Source of the DNA: Clostridium acidisoli DSM 12555
Lineage (GTDB): Bacteria > Bacillota > Clostridia > Clostridiales > Clostridiaceae
Direction of reading: 5' to 3'
NCBI RefSeq assembly: GCF_900176305.1
Contig: NZ_FWXH01000006.1
Span: 1-64,000 of the forward strand
Length of the DNA: 64,000 bases
In this document: piece after piece, positions 8,669 to 18,360 of the stretch
Numbering within the stretch: the stretch's first letter is position 1
Layout of the letters: each line of letters starts with the position of its first letter
Position numbers and translations under genes: made by a program
Notes under the pieces: model-generated
Seen by the model: the letters and a program-made list of their open reading frames with translations, nothing else
The model's database searches: none
What the model was told of the DNA's origin: nothing

Positions 8669-8998
8669 TTGTCAAATAGAAAAGTTTTAGAAAATTACTA
8701 TTCAGATATAAATAATCAAGTAGAGCTTTTGGGGAAACTTACAAATTCATATAGACTTTTAATTGGAGGAGCAGGGGAGTTAAATGGCATAGCACTAGCA
8801 ACTAAAAATGATGTTAGGAATGCTATAAAAAGAGTAAATAAACTTGGGCAGGTCATAGATAACATATTGTGTGAAATGAATGAACATGATAAAGCATATA
8901 TTAAGTACTGTAAGTTAAAGGATGAATTAATGCGAGAGTTAGTGGATAAAGTCTATATAAGTGATGAAATAGAAGAAGAATTTAAAAAAACTCCATAA
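8669..8998 (+). CDS. Hypothetical protein, helical
   Basis: This 109-residue charged, helical protein with a possible coiled-coil C-terminal half starts at TTG 8669 behind AGGGTGAAG. The middle (YRLLIGGAGELNGIALATKN) is the least charged part. No family is recognised. Its stop codon lies inside the loop of a strong terminator hairpin shared with the convergent pssA gene. Confidence 0.6.
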   Translation: MSNRKVLENYYSDINNQVELLGKLTNSYRLLIGGAGELNGIALATKNDVRNAIKRVNKLGQVIDNILCEMNEHDKAYIKYCKLKDELMRELVDKVYISDEIEEEFKKTP

Positions 8999-9011
8999 AA
9001 TGGAGTTTTTT
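8984..9011. terminator. Bidirectional intrinsic terminator
   Basis: The core stem ACTCCA/TGGAGT closes on a TAAAA loop. It is flanked by an A run on the left and a T run on the right, so it can end both the 8669 gene and the convergent pssA gene. The stop codon of the upstream gene is in the loop. Confidence 0.85.
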
Positions 9012-9017
9012 AATTTC

Positions 9018-9554
9018 CTAAACTTTTTTAAACTTTAAATTACATACCATAAGGTAAGCTAACATTATGATAAATACTACGGTTATAGCAATATTTGGAG
9101 TTGAGTTCATTAAAAGTATTATTAATGAATAAAATGCAAGAATAACTCCAGCAGCAGTTATAGGAATTCCAGTAAAGTTTCCGTCGAAGGTTGTTGTATT
9201 AAACCTTGCTAATCTATATGCGCCTGCAATTGGAAAAACCAAAACTAGCACATAACCAATTGGTCCAAACTTTGAAAAATCATATAGATTATAAGCAAGT
9301 ATAGATGGTGCAACTCCAAAAGAAACTAAATCTGCAAGTGAATCAAGTTCTTTACCGATTTCACTTGAAACGTTAAGAAATCTAGCAACTCTTCCGTCAT
9401 ATCTATCTATAAGTGCTGCTAAAAGTATAAATAAACAGGCCCATTTATAGGCTTCTACATTTTGAGACGATGCTTCAAATGTCATTAAAATAGATAACAC
9501 ACCACAAGCTAAATTACTAAATGTAAAAATATTTGGTACAGCATTTTTAGCCAT
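9018..9554 (-). CDS. pssA: CDP-diacylglycerol-serine O-phosphatidyltransferase
   Basis: This 178-residue integral membrane enzyme makes phosphatidylserine from CDP-diacylglycerol and L-serine. The CDP-alcohol phosphatidyltransferase signature D-x2-DG-x2-AR-x8-G-x3-D-x3-D is complete in the segment from DRYDGRVARF to ELDSLADLVSFG (about residues 50-80). About six membrane helices follow the usual order. The length fits the Bacillus-type PssA. The start MAKNAVPN at 9554 has a reasonable ribosome site. No decarboxylase gene is adjacent. Confidence 0.9.
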   Translation of the reverse strand: MAKNAVPNIFTFSNLACGVLSILMTFEASSQNVEAYKWACLFILLAALIDRYDGRVARFLNVSSEIGKELDSLADLVSFGVAPSILAYNLYDFSKFGPIGYVLVLVFPIAGAYRLARFNTTTFDGNFTGIPITAAGVILAFYSLIILLMNSTPNIAITVVFIIMLAYLMVCNLKFKKV

Positions 9555-9679
9555 TTTATTATCACTCCTATGTTTTCAATAAAAATATTAGATAATTCCT
9601 AAAAATAAAAGTAAAAGGTACATTAAACAATTATAACACAATAAATAAAAAAATCATGTTAATTTTTAAGTGTAATATT

Positions 9680-9697
9680 GTTATAATATATTATAAC
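9680..9697. promoter_or_regulatory. Perfect 18-bp palindrome, possible operator
   Basis: GTTATAATATATTATAAC is a perfect palindrome in the 271-bp divergent spacer between pssA and the TVP38-type gene. The half-site TTATAACGCA at its right edge recurs at 9802-9811, just before the ribosome site of the downstream gene. The AT-rich sequence makes chance palindromes likely, so this is tentative. Nothing else was seen in this spacer. Confidence 0.3.
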
Positions 9698-9825
9698 GCA
9701 TTTTTTTTTATAAGTTAAGGGCTTATTCAATATATTATATTATAATTAGTTAGTTTTTTACAACTACTAGAAATGAAAGCATGAAAATGTTATTATATAT
9801 CTTATAACGCAAGGGGAGAAAAAGT

Positions 9826-10488
9826 ATGAAGGGTTTTATAAAAAACAACTTAAAGTACATAGGAATAGTTGTAGTGGTTATCATTATTTTACTTTCAATT
9901 TTTAGATTTAGAAATATATTGCCCAATATAAATCCAAAATATTTAAGACATTATATTTTAAGATATGGTAAATTTTCATCTTTAGTTTTTATTATAATTT
10001 ACTCTTTAAGACCAATAGTACTCATAATACCTGCATCACTACTCTCAATAATAGCAGGAAATATCTTTGGATCATTTTATGCCTTTATCTTTAGTATGAT
10101 CGGATGTTTTTTTTCAGCAACTTTGGCTTTTTTTCTTGGAAGAGCTTTAGGTAAACCATTTGTGGATAAAATTTTAAAAGGTAAAACTCTAAAGATAGAT
10201 TCTGAATTAGAAAAACGGGGCTTTTTAATTATGTTCCTTATGAGGTTGTCATTTGTATTCCCATATGATGCTTTAAGTTACGCATCAGGACTAACTAAAG
10301 TTAAATATAAAGACTTTATTATGGGAACTATATTAGGAATAATACCTGAAATGTTTATATATTCATACATAGGTAGAAATTTAGGTAAACATACAATTAA
10401 AAGGATATTTGTGCCAATCATAATAATGATTATAATAGCACTATTAGCAAATTATATATATAAAAGCTATAAAAACAAGAAAAGGTAA
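9826..10488 (+). CDS. TVP38/TMEM64 (VTT domain) membrane protein
   Basis: This 220-residue protein of the DedA/TVP38 superfamily has an N-terminal anchor helix and the VTT core. A G-rich segment (AGNIFGSFYAFIFSMIG) is followed by FFLGRALGKPFVDK, then FLMRLSFVFPYDALSYASGL. The R-x5-P-x-D arrangement matches the family. Members are thought to move lipids or ions across the membrane; the substrate here is unknown. AAGGGGAG precedes the ATG. It is transcribed divergently from pssA. Confidence 0.85.
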   Translation: MKGFIKNNLKYIGIVVVVIIILLSIFRFRNILPNINPKYLRHYILRYGKFSSLVFIIIYSLRPIVLIIPASLLSIIAGNIFGSFYAFIFSMIGCFFSATLAFFLGRALGKPFVDKILKGKTLKIDSELEKRGFLIMFLMRLSFVFPYDALSYASGLTKVKYKDFIMGTILGIIPEMFIYSYIGRNLGKHTIKRIFVPIIIMIIIALLANYIYKSYKNKKR

Positions 10489-10549
10489 TAAATTAACGCT
10501 TATAATAAAAAAACTCTTGGTTAAAATACAATTAGGAGGTGTTTTTATT

Positions 10550-10978
10550 ATGAAGGTTGGAGAAATTATGACTAAAAGCGTGGCAAGTTTAAACAGTGAT
10601 GACACTGTTGAGAGAGCCGCTCAAATTATGAATGAACATAATATTGGATCATTACCTGTTTGTAGTGGAGAAAATGTAATCGGTATTATTACAGATAGGG
10701 ATATTGCTGTTAGAAACGTTGCAAAAGGACAAAATCCTAGAGTTCAAACTGTAAGAGAAATAATGTCCTCTAATCCAGTGATTGTAGATCAGGATACAGA
10801 CATTCACGATGCAGCTAGGATAATGAGTGAAAGACAAATAAGAAGGCTTCCAGTAGTAAAAAATGATAAATTAACTGGATTTATAGCTTTAGGAGATATA
10901 GCAACATCAAAGAACCTTAAAGATGATGCTGAAAATACACTATGTAATGTATCAGAGCCTTGTACACCAGTTATGTAG
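10550..10978 (+). CDS. CBS-domain protein
   Basis: This 142-residue protein consists of a tandem CBS pair. The first repeat covers about residues 8-63 (IMNEHNIGSLPVC, GIITDRDIAVR) and the second about 73-125 (IMSERQIRRLPVV, GFIALGDIA). Such stand-alone pairs bind adenine nucleotides and often act as energy sensors. Its partner is not evident here. The ATG at 10550 sits behind a perfect TAGGAGGT, so the upstream in-frame TTG is not the start. Confidence 0.9.
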   Translation: MKVGEIMTKSVASLNSDDTVERAAQIMNEHNIGSLPVCSGENVIGIITDRDIAVRNVAKGQNPRVQTVREIMSSNPVIVDQDTDIHDAARIMSERQIRRLPVVKNDKLTGFIALGDIATSKNLKDDAENTLCNVSEPCTPVM

Positions 10979-11066
10979 TTAAATTTGTATATAAACTGTA
11001 ACATTTTATAAAAGTAGTAGAAATTTTTTATGTTTAAATATAAAATTATAATTGAAATTTGAATAT

Positions 11067-11102
11067 AGGTTAGTATGTTTCAAATTTGGAACATACTAAC
11101 CT
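11067..11102. repeat. 36-nt near-perfect palindrome
   Basis: The arms AGGTTAGTATGTT and AACATACTAACCT flank a mostly self-complementary TCAAATTTGG centre with one mismatched pair. It lies 44 bp before the lipid kinase start and about 90 bp after the CBS gene. Neither strand has a T run next to it, so it is not a standard intrinsic terminator. An operator or RNA hairpin is possible. Confidence 0.5.
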
Positions 11103-11145
11103 AGTAAGAAATAATTAAATTTACATATTGATAGGAGAGTTAAGT

Positions 11146-12033
11146 ATGAATAAAGTAAAATTTATTTATAATCCCTATTCAGGAGAAAATTCTATTGTAA
11201 ATAATATAGATAAGGTTATAAAAATACATCAGAAACATGGATACACAATAATACCTTATAGAATAAGCATGAAGTTTGGAATAGAACAAGCGTTTGAAGA
11301 TTTTGATAGAGATTACAAATATATACTTATAGCGGGTGGAGATGGAACTGTAGATAATGTTGTTAATTATATTAAAAACAATGACATAGATATTCCTATA
11401 GCAATACTTCCAACAGGAACTGCTAATGATTTTGCAAAATTTATTAATATGCCTATGGAAATTGAAAAGGCATGCAAACAAATATTAAATTCAAAAGTTA
11501 AAGAGATTGATTTAGGTAAGATTAATGATAAGTATTTTGTAAATGTTGCAAGTATGGGATTATTTACAGATGTGTCCCAAAAAACAGATATTAATATGAA
11601 AAATACCATGGGAAAACTTGCATATTATTTAAAAGGATTAGAACAGATACCGAATTTTAAACCACTTAAATTTAAAGTTAGTTCAAAAGAGAATAATTTT
11701 GATGGTGAAATATACTTAATGTTGATTTTTAATGGACAAACTGCTGGAAATATGAATTTTGCATACAAAGCTTCATTAGATGATGGACTTTTAGATGTAA
11801 TAATAATTAAAACAAGTAAACCAGGGGATATTATTGGTCTTCTTTTTGATATGTTTAAAGGAAATCATTTAGATAAAAGTTCAAGTCTTATTTATTACAA
11901 AACAGACGAGCTGACCATTGAAAGTGATGAAGGCATAGTAACAGATATTGATGGTGAGAAGGGACCAGATTTTCCACTTAAAATTTCATGTGTAAAACGT
12001 GGACTAAAAATTTTAGGCATTGAGAATAAATAA
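11146..12033 (+). CDS. Diacylglycerol/lipid kinase family protein (YegS/BmrU-like)
   Basis: This 295-residue protein has the lipid kinase signatures: NPYSG near the N-terminus, AGGDGTVDNVVNYI (about residue 65), LPTGTANDFAKFI (about residue 90) and the C-terminal DIDGEKGP. It would phosphorylate diacylglycerol or a related lipid using ATP on the membrane's inner face, recycling lipids in phospholipid turnover. ATG at 11146 follows ATAGGAGAG, so the upstream TTG is rejected as the start. It is followed after 46 bp by an unknown membrane protein. Confidence 0.9.
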   Translation: MNKVKFIYNPYSGENSIVNNIDKVIKIHQKHGYTIIPYRISMKFGIEQAFEDFDRDYKYILIAGGDGTVDNVVNYIKNNDIDIPIAILPTGTANDFAKFINMPMEIEKACKQILNSKVKEIDLGKINDKYFVNVASMGLFTDVSQKTDINMKNTMGKLAYYLKGLEQIPNFKPLKFKVSSKENNFDGEIYLMLIFNGQTAGNMNFAYKASLDDGLLDVIIIKTSKPGDIIGLLFDMFKGNHLDKSSSLIYYKTDELTIESDEGIVTDIDGEKGPDFPLKISCVKRGLKILGIENK

Positions 12034-12079
12034 TAATAAATAATAATAATAATAAGTAATAAATGTTAGGAGGAATAGC

Positions 12080-12736
12080 ATGCTTTTATATGCATATGTA
12101 ACTCTATTATTACTTGTTATTTTTTTTGTATTCTTTGGGTTTAAAGTGGTGGCTAAGGTCCCTAAAAAAATTAGAAACTTAAGCATAATAACATTGATAT
12201 TTATTTTAATTAGATATACAATATTAATTTTAATGTTTTTACAGGACAATTCAAAATATATGTATATGTTGAAAGTATTTTACTTTCTATACTTTATCTC
12301 TATACCTATGTGCGGCATGATATCTATATACATACTTCTAAGAAGTGACAAAATAAACTTTTCAAATATAAATTTAATGTCATTAATACTTATAACTTTA
12401 TACTTAATAACAATTTTAAAAATACCTGCAGATATTACGTTGTCATCTAATTATGTATTAGGTTATACAATAAAATTAGAAAATAATTTTTTTTACATTG
12501 ATATTCTATATCTTATATTTAATGTCATATTTTTAATTATATCAGTTAATATTTTCAATAAAAACAAATCAGACAAATTTGGAAGTTCAATTGCAATATT
12601 TTCCTCACTTTCTACTATAGTAACAATAATGCTTCCGTATGTAGTAGATAATGTGTTGCCACAATATGTGATAGGCGAATTACTTTGGTGTATAACCCTC
12701 GTATACTGCTTAAAAAAAATAGAAAAAAATAATTAA
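12080..12736 (+). CDS. Hypothetical multi-pass membrane protein
   Basis: This 218-residue protein has about seven predicted membrane helices. Its short loops include KVVAKVPKKIRN and a basic C-terminus (CLKKIEKNN). ATG at 12080 follows TTAGGAGGAA. I see no family motif. It is on the same strand as the lipid kinase and precedes the Hsp70-type operon, but a 92-bp gap separates it from that operon. Confidence 0.65.
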   Translation: MLLYAYVTLLLLVIFFVFFGFKVVAKVPKKIRNLSIITLIFILIRYTILILMFLQDNSKYMYMLKVFYFLYFISIPMCGMISIYILLRSDKINFSNINLMSLILITLYLITILKIPADITLSSNYVLGYTIKLENNFFYIDILYLIFNVIFLIISVNIFNKNKSDKFGSSIAIFSSLSTIVTIMLPYVVDNVLPQYVIGELLWCITLVYCLKKIEKNN

Positions 12737-12828
12737 CCATTTTAAGGTATTATTCTATAAAATTTCTTGAAGTGGGCAAATCTAATATATATAATTATAT
12801 TATGAGATAAGCAAAAAGGGGAGGGTGT

Positions 12829-14022
12829 ATGGGTTTGGAAAACTTATATAATATTCTAGAAGTTGATTCTTTGGCAGATGAAAAACAAATCAAAGTGGCT
12901 TATGCAAAAATGGTAAGAAAATATCCCCCAGAAAAGGCTCCCGAGCAATTTAAAAAAATAAGAGAAGCTTATGAAATACTTATAAATCCATTAAGAAGGG
13001 CTGAGTATATAGCAAGAAGTAAATACGGTAACAAAATTAATGAATTAGAGAAAAAAGCTGATGATGCTGTTGAAAATGGAGAGTATTACGAAGCTGTAAA
13101 TCAGTATAAGAAAATATTGATTATAGAACCTAGCTTAAGTTATATAAAAAACAAATTGGCATTAACCTTTCTATACAATGGACAAACTAAAGAGGGCATA
13201 AACCAGCTAGAGGAATTAGTAAGGTTTAACTCTAAAAACTCAGTATATTTAGGGAATTTAGGATACGCATATAAAAAAAATGGAGACATAGAAAAGGCAG
13301 AAGAGTATTTAATTAAGTCTCTTTGTATAGATGGGAAAAATGAAGAGAATGTTTCTATAATTTCTGATATTTATATAGAGCAAAACGAATATAATAAAGC
13401 TGTACAATATTTAAGAAAAGCAGCTGAAACAAACAAAACTTATGATTTCAGGGAATTTATTTATTATTATGAAATTATTCGTGTGTGTACTTTTTCAAAA
13501 GAGATAAGCATTATAGAAGAAACTATGAATTACATGTGTAAAATAATTCCGAACGATAAAGAAACAAAAAATTATGTTTTAGGAAGGTTTTATTACCTTG
13601 CAAAAAGTCTTTATAAAATGTTAGATTATATTAGCTCAAAATTAATAAGCAAAAAAACTATTGAGATATGTGGAGACAATGAAACGGTAAAAAAGATTTA
13701 TGAAGAATCAAAACGATTGTTAAGACTTACAGAAAAATTTAATAAACTTCTAGAGGATGATCGGATAATAGGTATTCTAAAAACACCTATATATTATTAT
13801 TTATATAGGTTTAGATTATCAAATTCTCAGTATGAAAGAGATGCTAAAGAAAATATAAATCAAATTAATAATGCAATTTTATTAAATAATAAGGATATGT
13901 TTGACTCAGTACACATCATAAAAGAGGAATATTTAGATTTATATGATTTAAAGCGCGATTTATATGATGAGATTAATGATAAAATATGCAATATTGTTAA
14001 AGAAGTTGAAAGGGATTTTTGA
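12829..14022 (+). CDS. J-like domain/TPR protein lacking HPD
   Basis: This 397-residue protein opens with a J-like domain (NLYNILEVDSLADEKQIKVA) that aligns to DnaJ. The helix II-III loop reads KYPPEKAPEQ, so the catalytic His-Pro-Asp is replaced by Pro-Pro-Glu. Helix III (FKKIREAYEILINP) is retained. TPR repeats follow from about residue 75 (GEYYEAVNQYKKIL, GYAYKKNGDIEKAEEYLIKS, DIYIEQNEYNKAVQYLRKA), then a long helical C-terminal region. ATG at 12829 follows GGGAGGGTG. A short GrpE gene starts 3 bp downstream and an Hsp70 gene follows, forming a compact second chaperone operon. The TPR part probably selects clients or locates the Hsp70; that is inference. Confidence 0.88.
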   Translation: MGLENLYNILEVDSLADEKQIKVAYAKMVRKYPPEKAPEQFKKIREAYEILINPLRRAEYIARSKYGNKINELEKKADDAVENGEYYEAVNQYKKILIIEPSLSYIKNKLALTFLYNGQTKEGINQLEELVRFNSKNSVYLGNLGYAYKKNGDIEKAEEYLIKSLCIDGKNEENVSIISDIYIEQNEYNKAVQYLRKAAETNKTYDFREFIYYYEIIRVCTFSKEISIIEETMNYMCKIIPNDKETKNYVLGRFYYLAKSLYKMLDYISSKLISKKTIEICGDNETVKKIYEESKRLLRLTEKFNKLLEDDRIIGILKTPIYYYLYRFRLSNSQYERDAKENINQINNAILLNNKDMFDSVHIIKEEYLDLYDLKRDLYDEINDKICNIVKEVERDF

Positions 14023-14025
14023 AAT

Positions 14026-14472
14026 ATGAAACAAGAAAATAATATTGAGTCTAAAATAGACAATATAGAAAAAATGAATAAAAAGTTGTTGTTGTCTTTA
14101 GAATTTTTAAGGGATAATATTAACGAAAAAAAATCACTAGAAGCTGAAGAAACAAATTTAAAGATAATTAAAACATTAATATATATCCTAGATGAAATTG
14201 ATAATATAAATAAGTTTGCAATAGATACTGGTAATCAAGAATTAGTAAACAACATAAATGGTGTACAGAAAAATATAAAAAAAAATTTAATAGGGATAAA
14301 TGTAGAAGAAATACCTACTGCTAATGAAATATTTGATAATAAAATTCATAAATGTGTTCAAGTTATAGAGAGTTCAAATGAAGATAAATTTAAAATAGTT
14401 AATGTAATAAAAAAAGGGTATAAATACAATGGAAATGTAATTAGACCAGCAGAGGTAATTGCTACAAAGTAG
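14026..14472 (+). CDS. Short GrpE-like nucleotide exchange factor
   Basis: This 148-residue protein has a helical N-terminal half and a C-terminus that clearly matches the GrpE head domain. The stretch FDNKIHKCVQVIES is followed by VNVIKKGYKYNGNVIRPAEV, equivalent to the family's KGY...RPA.V ending. Classical GrpE is nearer 180-200 residues, so the N-terminal coiled coil is shortened. It would release ADP from the Hsp70 encoded 12 bp downstream. It starts 3 bp after the J-like gene, so translation is probably coupled. Confidence 0.85.
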   Translation: MKQENNIESKIDNIEKMNKKLLLSLEFLRDNINEKKSLEAEETNLKIIKTLIYILDEIDNINKFAIDTGNQELVNNINGVQKNIKKNLIGINVEEIPTANEIFDNKIHKCVQVIESSNEDKFKIVNVIKKGYKYNGNVIRPAEVIATK

Positions 14473-14484
14473 GGGGGCTTTATC

Positions 14485-16224
14485 ATGAAAATTATAGGCA
14501 TTGATTTAGGAACAACCACAAGTGAAATTGCGTATATAAAAGATGGAAAACCAGAAATAATAACTAATGATCTAAAAGAAAAAGTCACACCATCCGTTAT
14601 TGGAATAACAGAAGAAGGAAAATATGTTGTTGGGGAATATGCGAAAAGGCAGCTCATATTAAAGCCGAATAAAACGGTTGCAGAGGTAAAAACTTTAATT
14701 GGAATGGATAAAAAAATAATTTTAGACAAAAGAGGTTATTTACCAGAAGAGATATCTGCAATATTACTTAAGGAACTTAAAAATTATGCTGAACAATTTT
14801 TAGAAGATAAAGTTGATGAGGCAGTAATTACAGTACCTGCTAATTTTAATTCGTTACAAAGACAAGCTACTAAAAGGGCGGGTGAAATGGCAGGATTTAA
14901 GGTAGATAGGATAATAAATGAACCAACGGCAGCAGCAATGGCATATGGACTTAGTAATTTAGAAAATGAAGAAAAAGTTTTGGTTTATGATTTAGGGGGA
15001 GGTACATTTGATGTTTCTGTATTGGAATTGTTTAGTGGAATATTAGATGTAAAGGCAAGTAGAGGGAAAAACAAGCTTGGTGGTAAAGACTTTGATAAAA
15101 GAATTGTAAATTATGTTGTTGAAGAATTTAAAAAAACCTATTGTATAGACTTATCTGAGAATATAATAGCTATGTCTAGAATTAAAGATGCAGCTGAAAA
15201 GGCAAAAATAGAACTTTCATATAGAGAAGAAACTGAAATTAATCTACCTTTTGTTGCTGTAGATAAAAACGATAAACCATTAGAAATAAAATTAAAGTTA
15301 ACAAGAGAGAAAATGGACGAATTAATTTATGATTTAATTAGTACTACTGAAAAAATTATTGATGATACAATTGATGCAGCTGGTTATACTGATGAAGATA
15401 TAGATGTGGTACTTGCAGTTGGTGGATCTAGTAAGATGGATTGTGTTAGAAACTTATTAAAGGATAGGTTTGGAGAAAGATTAAAACTTGGAGTAAATCC
15501 AGATGAAGCTGTGGCATTAGGTGCTGCAGTACAAGCTGGTATAAAAAAAGATGAGATAAGTTCTGAAGATGGATTAATTATTACGGATAATTGTCAATAT
15601 AACCTTGGTATAAGCGTTGTTGAGTATGGAGAGTACGGAAGACGATTTGATGGTATATTTGATCCGCTGATTAAAAGGGACACAAAAATACCGTGTACAA
15701 TTCAAAAAAATTATTATACAAATTATGATTATCAAACAGAGGTAATTATAGAAGTATATGAAGGAGTATCAAAATCCGTTAATGAAAACATCCATATTGG
15801 AAGTGTGGTGCTTACTGGAATACCAAGTGCTTTAAAAGGAGAAGAGGCTCTAGAAGTAAGCTTTTCATATGATTTAAACGGAATACTTGAGATAATTGCA
15901 AAGGTTATAAGTACAGGGAAAAGTATATCAGCTAAGTTTGATTTGAATGGATTTGATAATTCATTAGTTTCAATTTCTGACTTTATTAATACAAAGAAAG
16001 AGGAGAAAGGTAAGTTAGATGAATGGAAAGATTCAAAACTTGCTAATGAAATAAAATTTACTATTGAAATAGCTGAAAAGAAACTTGAAAAATTAGATGA
16101 TGATAACAAAATAGAAGTTGGTATTGTATTAAACAAACTTAAAAAGGCTGTTATTGAAAATAATAAGGAATTAGTAGAGGTGTATGATAAGAAATTAACG
16201 GATATGCTTTTTGATTTGAGCTGA
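14485..16224 (+). CDS. Hsp70-family chaperone (second DnaK-like protein)
   Basis: This 579-residue Hsp70 has the phosphate-1 motif IIGIDLGTTTSEIAYI, INEPTAAAMAYGL, phosphate-2 VYDLGGGTFDVSVLEL and the adenosine motif VLAVGGSSKMD. The substrate-binding region (from about residue 375) is divergent, and the lid and tail are shorter than in DnaK, with no EEVD-like end. It is probably a specialised Hsp70 rather than the housekeeping DnaK. It is the third gene of the J-like/GrpE/Hsp70 operon and begins behind GGGGGGC with a 12-bp gap. Clients are unknown. Confidence 0.92.
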   Translation: MKIIGIDLGTTTSEIAYIKDGKPEIITNDLKEKVTPSVIGITEEGKYVVGEYAKRQLILKPNKTVAEVKTLIGMDKKIILDKRGYLPEEISAILLKELKNYAEQFLEDKVDEAVITVPANFNSLQRQATKRAGEMAGFKVDRIINEPTAAAMAYGLSNLENEEKVLVYDLGGGTFDVSVLELFSGILDVKASRGKNKLGGKDFDKRIVNYVVEEFKKTYCIDLSENIIAMSRIKDAAEKAKIELSYREETEINLPFVAVDKNDKPLEIKLKLTREKMDELIYDLISTTEKIIDDTIDAAGYTDEDIDVVLAVGGSSKMDCVRNLLKDRFGERLKLGVNPDEAVALGAAVQAGIKKDEISSEDGLIITDNCQYNLGISVVEYGEYGRRFDGIFDPLIKRDTKIPCTIQKNYYTNYDYQTEVIIEVYEGVSKSVNENIHIGSVVLTGIPSALKGEEALEVSFSYDLNGILEIIAKVISTGKSISAKFDLNGFDNSLVSISDFINTKKEEKGKLDEWKDSKLANEIKFTIEIAEKKLEKLDDDNKIEVGIVLNKLKKAVIENNKELVEVYDKKLTDMLFDLS

Positions 16225-16260
16225 TTTAAAAAACATAATATTAAAGCTTGAAAAACAACT

Positions 16261-16301
16261 AACACTCAGAGGGGTAATAAGCAGCAGCCCAACTGAGTGT
16301 T
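16261..16301. terminator. Bidirectional terminator between Hsp70 and ygiQ
   Basis: The arms AACACTCAG and CTGAGTGTT, with inner GGGG/CCC pairing, enclose a 13-nt loop. On the minus strand the stem is followed shortly by GTTTTT; on the plus strand by a T-rich stretch. It separates convergent genes. Confidence 0.75.
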
Positions 16302-16310
16302 AATTTCATT

Positions 16311-18191
16311 TTACCTTGTTTTTTTACTATTTGAATTATTCTTTAGTGGAGTATGTTTTCTATGCCCACTTGATCTTTTATGCCTAAAATTAGGGGATGC
16401 TGGAATAAGACAATCAGGCCCGCCACCAATTAAGTCGTCCCTATTAGCAGCTAATAAAGCTTCTTTAACTATTTTATAGTTTTCTGGTTTACTGAATTGA
16501 AGCAAAGCTCTTTGCATGTTTTTTTCATGTTGTTTTTTAGGAACATACACGGGCTCACCTGTCATTGGATCAAGACCTGTATAATACATGGTTGTAGATA
16601 TACTTCCAGGGGTTGGGTAAAAGTCTTGAACTTGTTCAGGTGTATATCCCATCTCTTTAATGTATAATGCAAGCTCAATAGAAGCATTTAAATCACTTCC
16701 TGGATGGCTAGACATAAGATAAGGTACAAGATATTGTTTCATTCCTAAACGATTATTTATCTCGAAATATTTTTTTACAAATTTATTATAAACGGATTTT
16801 CCAGGTTTACCCATTTTATTTAAGACTCTGTCACTTATGTGTTCAGGAGCAACCTTTAATTGACCACTTATATGATATTTACAAAGTTCTTCAAAAAATT
16901 TTGTGTCTTTATCATAAATTAAATAATCATATCTGATACCAGAACGTATAAAAACTTTTTTAACCTTTGGTAATGCTCTTAACTTTCTTAAAAGACTTAA
17001 ATATTCAGTATGATCCACCTTTAAATTTTTGCAAGGAGCTGGAAACAAACATTGCTTTGTTTTACATACACCACGTTCTAGCTGCTCTTTGCAGGATACA
17101 TGCCTAAAGTTTGCAGTAGGTCCTCCAACATCATGGATATAGCCTTTAAAATCATCATAAGTTGTCATTGTCTTTGCTTCATCAATTATAGAATCTTGAC
17201 TTCTATTTTGTATTGTTCTTCCTTGATGAAAGGTGAGTGCACAAAATGAACACCCGCCATAACAGCCTCTATGACTTGTTATGGAAAATTTAACTTCATT
17301 TAAAGCTGGAATTCCACCACTTTCATTATAAATTGGATGGTAAGTCCTTGTATATGGCAAATTGTATGTCTTATCCATTTCAGCTTGAGATAGTGGATAT
17401 TGAGGAGGATTTTGTACAACATATCTATCTCCATGTTTTTGTATTAATGTTTTGCCTCTAAAAGCATCTTGCTCCATAGATTGAAGTTTATACGCATTTG
17501 CATATGCTTTTTTATCCTCTAAAACCTCTTCAAAAGATGGTACTTCAACATAGTCTTTTAAAGAACTTATATCTGAAGTTACATAAGTTGTACCAAGAAT
17601 ATCATTCATAGATTTTATATTCATACCATATTTAAATAAGTTTGCAATTTGAACTGTAGTTTTTTCTCCCATTCCATAGGATAAAAGATCAGCTTTAGAG
17701 TCAATAAGTATACTTCTTCTAACTTTGTCTTCCCAATAATCGTAATGAGCAAAACGTCTAAGACTAGCTTCTATACCGCCTATAATTATAGGAACATCTT
17801 TATAAGCTTCTTTTGCCCTATTGCAATAAACAATAACAGCTCTATCTGGTCTGTGACCACCTTCCCCACCTGGTGAATAAAAATCATCATGCCTTTTTTT
17901 CTTTGCAGCTGTATAGTGATTAACCATAGAATCTATATTTCCTGAATTTATAAAAAACGCATATTTAGGTTTTCCTAAAGCTTTGAAATCATCTGAATTA
18001 TGCCAATTTGGTTGAGGAATTATGCCAACTGAAAAACCTTCACTTTCAAGCGTTCTACCAATTATAGCAGTACCAAAAGATGGGTGATCTACATAAGCAT
18101 CACCTGTAATTATTATAAAATCAAGTTGATCTATTCCTCTTTCTTCTAAATCCTTTTTACTTATAGGTAAAAAAATGTTCTTATCTTTCAT
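16311..18191 (-). CDS. YgiQ family radical SAM protein
   Basis: This 626-residue protein has an N-terminal YgiQ domain ([20 protein letters not shown]) and a central radical SAM core. The cluster motif C-x3-C-x2-C is in [17 protein letters not shown], around residue 307. A proline- and lysine-rich C-terminal tail follows. The family is large and widespread, but its reaction is unknown. The length is typical. It begins with a good ribosome site and is transcribed alone, convergent with the Hsp70 operon and divergent from sleB. Confidence 0.92.
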   Translation of the reverse strand: MKDKNIFLPISKKDLEERGIDQLDFIIITGDAYVDHPSFGTAIIGRTLESEGFSVGIIPQPNWHNSDDFKALGKPKYAFFINSGNIDSMVNHYTAAKKKRHDDFYSPGGEGGHRPDRAVIVYCNRAKEAYKDVPIIIGGIEASLRRFAHYDYWEDKVRRSILIDSKADLLSYGMGEKTTVQIANLFKYGMNIKSMNDILGTTYVTSDISSLKDYVEVPSFEEVLEDKKAYANAYKLQSMEQDAFRGKTLIQKHGDRYVVQNPPQYPLSQAEMDKTYNLPYTRTYHPIYNESGGIPALNEVKFSITSHRGCYGGCSFCALTFHQGRTIQNRSQDSIIDEAKTMTTYDDFKGYIHDVGGPTANFRHVSCKEQLERGVCKTKQCLFPAPCKNLKVDHTEYLSLLRKLRALPKVKKVFIRSGIRYDYLIYDKDTKFFEELCKYHISGQLKVAPEHISDRVLNKMGKPGKSVYNKFVKKYFEINNRLGMKQYLVPYLMSSHPGSDLNASIELALYIKEMGYTPEQVQDFYPTPGSISTTMYYTGLDPMTGEPVYVPKKQHEKNMQRALLQFSKPENYKIVKEALLAANRDDLIGGGPDCLIPASPNFRHKRSSGHRKHTPLKNNSNSKKTR

Positions 18192-18360
18192 TGTATTGAA
18201 TCTCCTAATTAAAATTAGTTGTTAAACCATTAGATAATCTTAACATAATACGCCATAAATATAAACAGAGTTCTAAATTTTAATATGCTTAAGAGAATAG
18301 TTATTGTTTATTTGGAGAAAAATAAAGTAAATTAAGTTTTTGATAGGAGGTAAATTGAAC

